NCBI RefSeq assembly: GCF_030269925.1
Contig: NC_085123.1
Span: 5,146,001-5,210,000 of the forward strand
Direction: 5' to 3'
From: Bombyx mori
Lineage: Eukaryota; Arthropoda; Insecta; Lepidoptera; Bombycidae
DNA length: 64,000 nucleotides
Shown here: in pieces, positions 35,029-45,700 of the stretch
Position numbering within the stretch: the stretch's first letter is position 1
How the letters are laid out: each line of letters starts with the position of its first letter
The notes under the pieces: model-generated
Seen by the model: the letters and a program-made list of their open reading frames with translations, nothing else
Told to the model about the DNA's origin: nothing
The model's database searches: none
Translations under genes and position numbers: made by a program

Positions 35029-36498
35029 ATGTCAATGTCGTCCTCGGTGGGCGAAAATGTCCCGCCGGACAGAGGGAGGTCTTCTTTAGATTCAGAGATG
35101 GACGATCTTTCTCTAATACTTAATTCTCCTGTAAAAGCTTCACAAAAACGCCCTGCGGAAGACGTATTAAGCGTCCCAGAAAAAAGATCAGCTCCACATT
35201 TACCGGCAGCTGCCTCTAATCAACATACCTACACCCGGCCAGGTTTTGATAACAATTCAGTTCTTAATTACTCTGAAACTGACTCTGGCCCTTTTGTTGT
35301 CCATGTATCTCGTTCAGATGGTGACTTTGCCCCAGTTTCGAACCACACCCGTACCCTTAAAATTGCTCAAATTATTTACAATGGTAAGATCTCAGGGATA
35401 GATGAAATTAAAAACATGGGTAGAAATAGGGCTGCTATTATTTTTAAAACATATAACGAAGCGAATTCATTTTTAACAAACCCATTACTTTCATCTAACA
35501 AATTGTCAGCAATTATTCCACGCTTTCAAGTTACCAGGATGGGTGTCGTGAGACAAATTCCTGTAGAGTGGTCTCTTGAGGACCTAGTCTCATGGATTGA
35601 GTGTCGGTCTGTTTCAACCACCGTCATTAAAGCCAGAAGAATGAATAAGAAAAAGAAAATAGATGGAAAAACAGTATGGGAACCGACGGGTACAGTTGTC
35701 CTCTCTTTTCTTGGGCAAGTTCTTCCTAAACATGTATATTGTTGCAGCGTTTCCCTCCCTGTAAACATATATACTCTTCCCACTATTCAGTGTTTAAAGT
35801 GTTGTCGTTTTGGGCACATTCGTGATCAATGTCGATCGCAAGCCCGCTGCTCTCGATGCGCAGGCCCCCATGAAGGTAATTCTTGTAGTGTTTCAGAAAA
35901 TAACATAACCTGCTTGTTCTGCTCTGGTTGTCATCCCGCCTCTGACCCGAAATGCCCCGAACATGCCCGTCAAAGATCAATTAAGATGGTTATGTCTGAA
36001 GAAAATATTAGTTATATTGAGGCAGCTCGCAGATTTCCTTCAGTCCGCACCTCCTATGCCGATGTTGCCAATTCTTCTCTTCCCCAAAAACCTATCTTCC
36101 TGAGCCGATCAGCTCCATCTTCGAATACCCTCCCGTCTTCCTCCCCCTCATCTTCTCGTCATACTCCGTCAACTTCATACAAAAAAACTGTTTTTATTGA
36201 AAAATCGTCTAAACCAATACTTTCCAAGTCTTATGATCGTCATGCTCACAATGATATTATTAGCCCTCCTAACTCTTGTTTACCCAATGGTTGTGCTCTT
36301 AGCACTCCCACCCCCTGTGCCCCTGCTACAAATGATAATCTCGCGGAATTAATGTCAATGCTGCTTCTAAATATTTTATCAAAATTCAATGATATACTAC
36401 CGAACAACGTCTTGATTCAGATTCACGCTTTAATCTCTAGTCTCGTCAACTCTCAACCAAAGCATAATGACGAAGGTCCTACAATGGAACTGTCGTAG
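35029..36498 (+). CDS. LINE ORF1, gag-like zinc-knuckle protein
   Basis: Nucleic-acid-binding ORF1 protein of 489 aa that packages the LINE RNA. A disordered acidic and serine-rich N-terminus is followed by a folded region (about 100-240) and a cluster of zinc knuckles at about 255-305: CLKCCRFGHIRDQC, CSRCAGPHEGNSC and a degenerate CLFCSGCHPASDPKC. A serine/proline-rich stretch follows. Its last 32 bases overlap the start of ORF2 in another frame. The ATG at 35029 is the first in frame after the 5' UTR; a second ATG two codons on (35035) could also serve. Confidence 0.88.
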   Translation: MSMSSSVGENVPPDRGRSSLDSEMDDLSLILNSPVKASQKRPAEDVLSVPEKRSAPHLPAAASNQHTYTRPGFDNNSVLNYSETDSGPFVVHVSRSDGDFAPVSNHTRTLKIAQIIYNGKISGIDEIKNMGRNRAAIIFKTYNEANSFLTNPLLSSNKLSAIIPRFQVTRMGVVRQIPVEWSLEDLVSWIECRSVSTTVIKARRMNKKKKIDGKTVWEPTGTVVLSFLGQVLPKHVYCCSVSLPVNIYTLPTIQCLKCCRFGHIRDQCRSQARCSRCAGPHEGNSCSVSENNITCLFCSGCHPASDPKCPEHARQRSIKMVMSEENISYIEAARRFPSVRTSYADVANSSLPQKPIFLSRSAPSSNTLPSSSPSSSRHTPSTSYKKTVFIEKSSKPILSKSYDRHAHNDIISPPNSCLPNGCALSTPTPCAPATNDNLAELMSMLLLNILSKFNDILPNNVLIQIHALISSLVNSQPKHNDEGPTMELS

Positions 36499-39400
36499 TA
36501 TCAGAAATAAAAAACAAGAAATAATTTATCTATCTAATCAATATAACCCTGTCCTCTTTGCTGTTGCGGAGTCATGGTTGAGACCGGATACTCTGCTTAG
36601 GGTGCCCGGGTTCTCGTGTCTCCGCGATGACAGAGACGACGGCTGGGCAGGAACTGCTATCTTGGTCAGAAGAAATATATCTTTTTCTCGCATTACCCTT
36701 CCTCCTCATTCCTCAGCAATTAACATTGTGGCAGTTCGCTGCTTTAACATCACAGTGGTCTCAGTGTACATCCCTCACCCTAACAGTAACCTTATTCTAG
36801 AATTTTCGACACTCTTAACCTCTCTTCCATGTCCTCTCTTAGTCTTAGGAGATTTTAATATACGCCATACAATGTGGGGTTCTGAGTTATGTGACTCAAA
36901 TTCCTCATTATTTCTTGATAAACTTGATGAATTAAATTTGTGTCTACTTAATGATGGAACTCCCACCCGTAGAGTATCCCCATCCCAAAGTCCAAGTGCC
37001 CCAGACCTGTCCTTGTCCTCTCCCTCTTTAGTTAACTCGATTTCTTGGTCTGTTCTGTCCAACTCCCATGGCAGTGATCATCTTCCAATATTACTAACTC
37101 TAGCCGATTCTTCCATCCCATCTTCAATTCCATATGAACCCCTTTTGAAATTCAGACTTAACAAGGCCGACTGGCAAAAGTATTCATCTTTAGTTCAAAA
37201 TAATCTTGAATCTCTTCCTGATGCAAATGATGAAAATACTCTATTTTTGTACCTAGAATTTTGTTCCATTTTATCCTCCGCTGCCGAACTAACCATTCCC
37301 TTAAAGAATTCAGCTTCAAATAAAATTCCCTCACCAGCATGGTGGGATGCTGAATGCTCCCAAATAGTCCAAAAACGCAAGGAGGCTGAGTCTGAATTTT
37401 CTAAAATTCTCTCTTTAGAGAATTTCCTAGAATTTCAGAAAATTTCGGCCATCTCTAAAAGATTTTTGCGACAAAAGAAATCTCTTGCTTGGCGTAATTT
37501 TTGCGAGTCTCTCTCCCCAAGAACTCCTGCCTCCTTGATATGGAAAAAAATAAAAGCATTTCGTAAATCACAATCTGATAATAATATTAATTCTAATTCC
37601 TTGTCTTGGCTTCCTGATTTTATCTCCAAACTCTGCCCACCCTTTGTGCCTTTTAAACCTTGTCCCTTAATTCCCTCCTCCGCCTCTAATGACCCCATGA
37701 ATTCCAGCTTCTCATTTGCAGAACTATGCTGTGTTCTTGACAACCTCCGAGATTCAGCCCCAGGTATAGATGGCTTCCCGTACTCTTTTATAAAAAAATT
37801 ATCTGACTCTTCTAAAAAAATCTTTCTAAACCTTTTAAATCATATATTTCTCTCCAGTTCTATTCCAGCCTCATGGAAAACTCAATTGATAATCCCAATT
37901 CTAAAACCAGGCAAGGATCCAGCTCAATCTTGTTCATATAGACCTATTGCTCTCTCGAGTGTGCTAGCTAAAATTATGGAACATTTGATAAAAAATCGTC
38001 TAGAATGGATAGTTGAAAACAGGTCTATTCTCCCTAATAGTCAGTTTGGCTTTAGACGAGGTTACGGAACATTGGACAGCCTGAGCCTCCTCACTTCAGA
38101 TATTCGTGTTGCATTCTCTCAAAATCGTCATGTTATAGCAGTTTTTCTAGATATTTCCTCTGCATACGACAATGTCGACCTTCATTTACTTAGACAAAAA
38201 CTTATTAACCTGAATATGCCTCCTAGAATTGTGAATTTTATCTTCAATTTGTTTTATGACAGATCTATTATAGTTCGCATCTTAGGTGAAAATTCTTCTC
38301 ATCGAACCTGGAAAGGTCTACCTCAGGGTTCTGTTCTCAGTCCTCTGCTTTATAATATTTACACTGCTATTTTAGATACTACTGTGAACCGTTTTTGCCG
38401 TATCCTCCAATATGCTGACGATATTGCCCTCTATACCATATCTAATTCTTTCTCACAAGCTTGTAATTGTCTAAATTCTGCTTTGTTTAACCTGAATTCT
38501 TGGTTGAATGATCACTGCTTATCCCTGTCCATCCCTAAATGTTCTGCGGTTGCTTTCTCCCGTAAGAGAGTTATCCCTGAAATAAATATTGAAATTTGTA
38601 ACCAATCTATTCCAGTCTTGAGTAAAGTTAAGTTTTTGGGCATTCTCTTGGATTCTAAACTCTCCGGTGTTCACCATTTAAACTATATCTGCAATAAAGT
38701 TGAGAAGAGCATCAATGTTCTACGCGCACTCTCCGGTGTTAAGTGGGGTTCACATCCTTACAGCCAGAAGCTTCTTTATAATGCTTTAATTAGAAGTCAC
38801 TTTGACTATGGTTGCTTTGTTTTGGAGCCTTGTAATAAAATGGCACTTACAAAACTAAATCGTATTCAATCAAAATGCCTCAGAATCATCTCTGGCGCCA
38901 TGAAATCTTCCCCTATAAATGCCCTACAAGTTGAATGTTTTGAACCTCCTTTAGCCTTGCGTAGACAGTTTCTAGCTGATAGATTTTTCTACAAAGTAAT
39001 TTCTCTCTCAAACCACCCCCTTTTAGCTCTACTTTCCCAACTTGCTCAACTGACCGAAACCTCTAGATACTGGCGTCATAAATCTGTACCTCCTCTTGTC
39101 AACTCGTATAAGAAACTGCAAAATTTAGCTTCTCCAATTTTTCAATATGATAAATTCCCCCTCTTTCATTTCTCTTTTGACTGTCTTTTATTTCGTCCCA
39201 CTACCTTCTTGAATATTGGGATCCATAAAGACTCCCCAGTAGCAAATTTACAATTTCAGAACATAGTACAACTACAATGGCCTAATCATTATCACCTATT
39301 CACTGATGCATCTAAACTATCCCAAAATGGTCCTGTAGGTGCTGCGGTATGGATCCCCAAGTTTAAAATCTCCCTAAAATACAAACTCCCTCAGACTTCT

Positions 39401-40156
39401 TCTGTGTACTCTGGTGAAGCTGTTGCTCTTTTAGAAGCAGCTCTTTTTATTAAAACCCGCGGTCTAAGTAAATCGGTAATTTTTTCGGACTCCTTAAGTT
39501 GTCTTCAAGACATAACTAAATTTCCATCGCATTCAAAAGTCAATTTTGAAATTATATTAAAAATTAAAGAAACTCTTTTTCAATGTCACTGCTCCGGACT
39601 TGATGTCACTCTCGTCTGGATCCCAAGTCATAGCGGAATTTGTGGGAATGAGCTTGCTGACTCCTGTGCCAAGGAGGCTGTTGTTATGGGCTGTAACAAG
39701 TATAACAAAATTTTTACTCGAGATTTACATTCTCTGGCAAAATCTGATATGCTTCAATCTTGGAATGAAAGCTGGCAGATTTCTCGTCAGTCAGTAGGTA
39801 AGCATTATGGTAACTTGCAACCGACCCTGCCCTCTAAGCCTTGGTTTTCCTCCCACTGCCATCTTCCTAAAAAAATTGTCTCAGCTATAATCCGTCTTAG
39901 ACTTGGCCATGTTTGCTCCCCTGTTTTTCTTGCCAAAATTAGAGTCCGTGACCATTCTCTTTGTGAGTGTGGATTAGATGAGGGTACCCTGGATCACATT
40001 TTCTTCGACTGCCCCAATATCGTATCCCCTCTTTATGATATCCTTCCCAATGACATTCCCCGACCTATTAATATTAATTGTTTATTAACTTTAGTCTATT
40101 CTAAACATGTAAATATTCTGTGTAAATTTTTATCTGCTAATAATATTTATCTCTAA
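36467..40156 (+). CDS. LINE ORF2: endonuclease, reverse transcriptase, RNase H
   Basis: Polyprotein of 1229 aa. An APE-type endonuclease lies at about 1-230 (LQWNCRSIRNK, LGDFNIRHTMWG, GSDHLPILL). Reverse transcriptase spans about 430-740 (SYRPIALSSVLAKIMEHLI, FGFRRGYGTLD, FLDISSAYDNVD, GLPQGSVLSPLLYNIYTA and the catalytic YADDIALY near residue 648). RNase H lies at about 940-1075 (FTDASKL, GEAVALLEA, IFSDSLSCL, WIPSHSGICGNELADSCAKE). A C-terminal Cys/His cluster CECGLDEGTLDHIFFDC is at about 1167. The frame is +1 relative to ORF1 with a 32-base overlap, so translation may rely on reinitiation. All catalytic signatures seen are intact. Confidence 0.93.
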   Translation: MTKVLQWNCRSIRNKKQEIIYLSNQYNPVLFAVAESWLRPDTLLRVPGFSCLRDDRDDGWAGTAILVRRNISFSRITLPPHSSAINIVAVRCFNITVVSVYIPHPNSNLILEFSTLLTSLPCPLLVLGDFNIRHTMWGSELCDSNSSLFLDKLDELNLCLLNDGTPTRRVSPSQSPSAPDLSLSSPSLVNSISWSVLSNSHGSDHLPILLTLADSSIPSSIPYEPLLKFRLNKADWQKYSSLVQNNLESLPDANDENTLFLYLEFCSILSSAAELTIPLKNSASNKIPSPAWWDAECSQIVQKRKEAESEFSKILSLENFLEFQKISAISKRFLRQKKSLAWRNFCESLSPRTPASLIWKKIKAFRKSQSDNNINSNSLSWLPDFISKLCPPFVPFKPCPLIPSSASNDPMNSSFSFAELCCVLDNLRDSAPGIDGFPYSFIKKLSDSSKKIFLNLLNHIFLSSSIPASWKTQLIIPILKPGKDPAQSCSYRPIALSSVLAKIMEHLIKNRLEWIVENRSILPNSQFGFRRGYGTLDSLSLLTSDIRVAFSQNRHVIAVFLDISSAYDNVDLHLLRQKLINLNMPPRIVNFIFNLFYDRSIIVRILGENSSHRTWKGLPQGSVLSPLLYNIYTAILDTTVNRFCRILQYADDIALYTISNSFSQACNCLNSALFNLNSWLNDHCLSLSIPKCSAVAFSRKRVIPEINIEICNQSIPVLSKVKFLGILLDSKLSGVHHLNYICNKVEKSINVLRALSGVKWGSHPYSQKLLYNALIRSHFDYGCFVLEPCNKMALTKLNRIQSKCLRIISGAMKSSPINALQVECFEPPLALRRQFLADRFFYKVISLSNHPLLALLSQLAQLTETSRYWRHKSVPPLVNSYKKLQNLASPIFQYDKFPLFHFSFDCLLFRPTTFLNIGIHKDSPVANLQFQNIVQLQWPNHYHLFTDASKLSQNGPVGAAVWIPKFKISLKYKLPQTSSVYSGEAVALLEAALFIKTRGLSKSVIFSDSLSCLQDITKFPSHSKVNFEIILKIKETLFQCHCSGLDVTLVWIPSHSGICGNELADSCAKEAVVMGCNKYNKIFTRDLHSLAKSDMLQSWNESWQISRQSVGKHYGNLQPTLPSKPWFSSHCHLPKKIVSAIIRLRLGHVCSPVFLAKIRVRDHSLCECGLDEGTLDHIFFDCPNIVSPLYDILPNDIPRPININCLLTLVYSKHVNILCKFLSANNIYL

Positions 40157-40670
40157 AGTAGTTAGTCTAACATATATTTGTTTGTGCTGTTCTTAAAACC
40201 ACAGATTCGCGTATGGAAATACCGACCAAATTTACTTGTATTTAGATTTAGTAATTTTTTCCCTCTCTAAGCACCTGTTATTTTTGTAAATACTTTGACA
40301 TTGGCAAAATCAATGCCAAAGGCGTTGGAGCCAAATTATCTAAAAGAAGAAGAAGAAGCAAGATTTATAAATTAGTTCGCCAAAAAAGTTTCATTTCTGA
40401 TATGTGTACTTTGTACGCACGCACTTTTTTTTCTGTTACAAATCAAAGCGAGAGAAAATGGCATAGGGCGAAAATAATCATGACTGTTGTATGGTCTGAC
40501 TGAGAAAGTGAAAGATTGAGTCATTCAAAAACCTTATAAGAAAAGCAACCAAATCTTGTTCAATGACCCTTTATTTCGTACATATATCCAATTTTGGGAT
40601 AAATATTCTCAAAAGTTAATGACTAAATTTTTTATTTTTATGGTTTTACACATTTACATACCGTAAAATG

Positions 40671-41931
40671 GGGCGATTAGGGACAAATTCCAACTTTATG
40701 AGCAATTTTAAGGTAGTTGTTGATGTATATAATGCTATATCAGGATCAAAATGATTGAGTCTTGGGGGCATCTTTGTTGTCTAATTTAAAATTATGCAAG
40801 TAGCATTCCAGTTTAAGCAAAAAATGCAAAAATAGGTGTAATCCCTATTTACCCGAAAATTGCGGTTAATTGGGACGAAATGAGAAATTTGCTAGGGTTG
40901 GCACTAATTTTATTTTTATATATAGTTTTAATTTATTTATTTATTTAGATGCACCAACAAAGTGATCATCAATAAAAAAAATTGAAAAACTGACAAAAAT
41001 ACATGGCAGACATCACCTCAATTATAGGTGCAATCGACAGTGCAGTAACAACAAAATATATATATATTTATACATATATAGTGGGGTTTCTTAGAAACGG
41101 TTTATATTTCTCCGTTCTTGGTAAGTACTTAGGGGCTGATATTTCTATCTGGGTTAAGAGATTAGGTGTGTCGGTTATTCCATGGATTAATCAGATGAAT
41201 ACCCCCACTCTGAACAAATATTAAATATTGTATTATGTATTACTTAGACATTTTTGTCCACCTTGAGATTTCATTGATCTTGTTACATGTCTCTGCAAAA
41301 TCGACTTACTTATATTAAATTGCTTATCTATTTCAACTAAAGACTTATTCCCAATTTCGCTTCGAATAAACCAAATTTTTACCAACAAATAAAAAAAATA
41401 TTGTTATAACTACATAGACAACCCTACAAACCTGTACCTATTTATACTTAGGTCGTTTCCATTTCACGTATTCTCATTCCAATTGACCCCTTTTTCGTTG
41501 TTATTTGTACCTAAGACGTCCCCAATATCCCTAAAAACAACAGATTTTTACATGTATTTTTATTTAATCAAATACATTAAAACCAATAACAACTGAGACT
41601 TACCTTTAATATATATGCTGGTTCAAACACTAAATAACGTTTATAAATCATAGTCGTCTTCTATTATTATCAAATAAATAAAAGAGAGCAAAGTTTCTAG
41701 CACTAAAATAATTACCACCACAGGAAGTTAATTTGAAACGCGATTTTTTATAAGTTAGCAGCTATTATCATGCATATTCAGAGTTGTTTTGTGAACTTTC
41801 AACATTCTACTATTAAACTACAAAAAAATGGAAGATTTTGCAACGAATATAAAACTTATATTGAGCGTCGAAAGATTTTCCCGGTTTTGTCCCGATTCGC
41901 CTTTCAATCCCTAATCGCCCCATTTTACCGG
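40671..41931. mobile_element. pogo/Tc1-like element with TA target site, unit 1
   Basis: The termini CCGTAAAATGGGGCGATT (40671) and the inverted CCGGTAAAATGGGGCGAT (ending 41931) are followed in both cases by AGGGA, and TA flanks both ends. On the minus strand a stretch near 41330-41265 reads SLVEIDKQFNISKSILQRHV, like the psq-type helix-turn-helix of pogo transposases. The rest of the transposase frame is broken, so this is a degenerate or internally deleted copy of 1.26 kb. Confidence 0.6.
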
Positions 41932-42718
41932 TACATTTTATTACAGCCAGATAAAAATACGCTATAAAAAAATTCGCCATTTCACGTTCCGTTCCACAGT
42001 GTAAACAAAACTTTGTTACTTTTTGTGTAAAAAAGTCAATGTAATTGCTTATTACAGCAACAATTACTGTGCACATTAATTACAACAAATTTACTATGTG
42101 AATATATTAAAATAATAAAATATATTTCGGTAAAAACATGACATAAAATTTAGTAAAATACACGTTTACCGTAAACGGATCGTGAAACGTCAACTGTGAC
42201 GTCTACCTTGACGATTTTTAAGGGAACTTTAAAAAATTATATCTCGTAAACCTTGAGTTTCCGCAACTTGAAACTTTGCAAAAAGCTTTCTATTTATGAG
42301 TACTATCTACAAAAAAAAAAAAATTGAGAACTTCCAAATCTACGGACTCTAAAGGAAAGTTTAGCTCAGTTGATGTTTAAGAATTACGGTACTTATACCC
42401 GAAGTACGGGTTATTACGGTTATGCTTTAGTTATGCTGCTCTGTTCAGAGAATAACACAATAATATGGAATGCACAGATAATACGGACGGAATGTATAGA
42501 ACATAATTCAGCATGAAAATTCAATATCCAAAACAATAAACAACTTTACTACAAGCGGACTTGAGTGAAGGGAGCGTACGTAATATGTACATATACAAAT
42601 ATCACACCAATAACAGAAAACATTAAAGTGTAGTTCTCACTTTCTCAGTACAGCTGAAGTAACTGTAGTGTTTGGACGTCTAAAATTTTATTTTAATATT
42701 TTAAATATCGTTGTTAAA

Positions 42719-45700
42719 ATGGATCGAAAATTCGTAAATGTTATTATATTAGGATTCGGTTTTATGTTTGTGTTTACTGCATTTCAAACAATGGGAAATA
42801 TTGAGGTAAGATTATTGTAACAAACTTTTTTCAAGTAATTTTACTATCATTCACCTATTTGAATTCCAAGTGATTTGATGCGATTGGTTAAAATTTAAAT
42901 GTGTAATTGAGATATGACTATATAAACAGGCAACAATGAAAGTTTTCATAATATTTAGTGTGTTTGGAAAAATTAGTCTTAAATTAAATGTGATACATTC
43001 TTTCATGTAAATCTTACCAAAGAGCAGATGTTAATATTTCTTTACTTGTTAAATTCCACAGATAACAAAGAATGATTTGATGATCCCAATTTTACTACTT
43101 TTTCATCTGATATTGATAAATGATAGTATAAAAAATAAATTCTAAAATGGCTTCTAATTAAAAAAAAAACCAAGATTGCAACCCTCTTCAGAGGGGCAGC
43201 TGTGTTATGATGTGGTGTTTATAGATTCTGGTAACACTAGCTAATCATAGAACTTGTTATCATAATGATACCCTTCAATTTGAATATAACATATAATTGA
43301 AGTCAGAAGATCTAAATTATGACATTCTTGTCTATTAATTAAAAGATGTACACAATGCAACACCAGCTCCTCAACACCTTCCTAAAGTACTAACTCAACT
43401 CCCATAGTCCCTTTTGTACATTATTTATTTTAATGAAATTTTTTATATAATGTATTCCTGCCCTGAAGGGGCTGTAGAGGTCAACAGGCAAAAAATAATC
43501 ACCCACGTCAAAAAAAACTAAGTAGACCTTAAGGCATACATTGGTACACTCTTCAAAACATAACAACTTACTTTGATAATAAAATAATATTTTATGATCT
43601 AGACATATTCAAATAGCTATTATCACTGTGTAATCGTTAACATTTTTTCAAATGTTCGAAATAAATGTAGTGTCATTTCTAAGAAAGCCAACTGAAAATA
43701 AACACAAACAGATGCTCTAAATTTTTTATTGATTTTACATTTGCTGTATTTGGTCAGCGCCTTTCCTTTATTCACATTAGAAATGTAAATAAATCTGTTG
43801 AAATTCAATGACACCAATAAAGCTTCATCTACATGTTAAAAAGAATTAAAATTAAAATCCTTGTTTGTGGTAATCTATACTATTAAACAAAAAAATATAT
43901 ATGTAGATAGCTAGGCTATTTTTAAGTAATGGTGGACAGTTGCTTGGCAGATATTCATTAGAAATCTCTTAAAAAAAAAAACAGATACTTAATACAAAAC
44001 GATAACAAAAACAATATAATTGACATCAACAAAATAAAATTAGAATATCATCAATGTCGTCAATTTCATATCCATTAAATGCTTATTTATATAGTTTATA
44101 AACTGCTGATCAGATCTTGTTAAAAAAAATTAATTGGGCCACAGAAGCACCAGCATTCAAATAAATCATCAAAATTAGCTTACCTAATATAAATATAAAA
44201 TTAGCTTTTGTAGGCAGCGGCTTGGCTCTGCCCCTGGCATTGCTAAAGTCTACGGGCGATGGTAACCACTCACCATCAGGTGGGCCGTATGCTGGTCTGC
44301 CGCCTACACGGGCAATAAAAAAATCTAGAAAATATGATACCCTGATGTAACACAAAAAAAAGCCAGTCGAATTAAGAACAACCTTTTTAAAATTGGTTAA
44401 AATATATGGACATTGATCTTTTTTCTTACCTATGTTGATGGCCTAGAGAAGCTATATCAGCGTTACCCTAGCCTAGCGTGTAGGTGAGCTTTCGGGGCTC
44501 AAATTGGAGTTGCTGCTAACACCGGTCCCGGATCGGAAACGCGATCCGCTGAATTTCTTACTTCGTGTTCTTATTACGTAAACTTCTAAACCATAGACAC
44601 AGCCTTAGAGAGAGCCCTAGAGAGCCTAGAGTTTCTCGCTGGATCTTCTCAGTCGCAATAGCGATCCGGTGGTAGATTCTGCAAAGCACTGCTCTTATTC
44701 GGGTTGGCGTTCGCAAACTTTCAGGTTGAACCTGTGAGATCACCGCAACGTCCGCATCATCATCATCATCAGCCTTAATCTGCCTACTGCTGGACATAGG
44801 CCTTCCCCAATGCCTTCCACATAATGCGGTCCTCCGCCTTCCGCATCCAACGACTTCCCGCCGTGCGCACTAAGTCGTCAGTCCACCTGGTTGGAGGACG
44901 CCCCACGCTCCTGGTACCCATCCGTGGCCTCCATTCGAGGACTTTCCTCCCCCACCTGACGTCGCTGGCTCGACAGATGTGACCGGCCCATTGCCACTTC
45001 AGCCTGCTAACTTTGAGAGCTATGTCGTCGACTTTGGTTCTCCGTCGAATTTCTTCGTTCCGGATTTTGTCTCTTAGAGAAATACCGAGCCTAGCTCTCT
45101 TCATCGCCCGCTGTGCGACTCTTAACTTATGGGCCAGCCCTGCCGTGAGTGTCCAGGTTTCCGTGCCATAGGTCATCGCGGGGAGAACGCGCGAATGGTT
45201 AAATACTTTTTTCTTCAGGCATTGAGGAATTTGCGAGGTGAGGATTGCACGGAATTTCCCAAATGCCGACCAACCCAGTCGTATGCGTCTCTCAATCTCT
45301 GTATTGAAGTTACCCCGGTCAAGCTGGATAGCCTGACCGAGGTAGACAAAGTCTTTTACCTCTTCAACGACTGCATTCGAGATGGTAACTTGGCCCGGGA
45401 CGATTTTATCATCGAACATGACTTTCGTCTTGTCAAGGTTCATGCGCAGTCCCACGCATCGGGAAGCAGCATTGAGATCGTTGAGCATACGACGGAGGTC
45501 CTCCAGCGATTCCGATATTAAGACTATGTCATCGGCAAATCGAAGGTGTGACATGTACTCTCCGTTGACGTTGATTCTACATGTTTTCCAGTCCAGCGTC
45601 TTGAAGACATCTTCAAGTGCAGCGGTGAACAGTTTCGGAGATATAACATCTCCCTGTCGGACACCCCGCTGCAGCTTGATAGGTCTAGACTGGCAATCCT

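Larger units (their letters stand above)
34886..40355 (+). mobile_element. full-length I-type LINE with two open ORFs
   Basis: A 5.47-kb non-LTR retrotransposon bounded by the perfect 11-bp direct repeat AAGCAAGATTT (34875-34885 and 40356-40366). It has a 5' UTR of about 140 bp, a gag-like ORF1, an ORF2 with endonuclease, reverse transcriptase and RNase H, a 3' UTR of about 200 bp and an AAAAGAAGAAGAAG tail. RNase H plus the short simple repeat tail fit the I superfamily better than Jockey. Both frames are uninterrupted, so the copy may be young and possibly active. Confidence 0.88.

Noticed and set aside
36775..37743. Minus-strand frames of about 60-102 codons
   Set aside because: Shadows of LINE ORF2.
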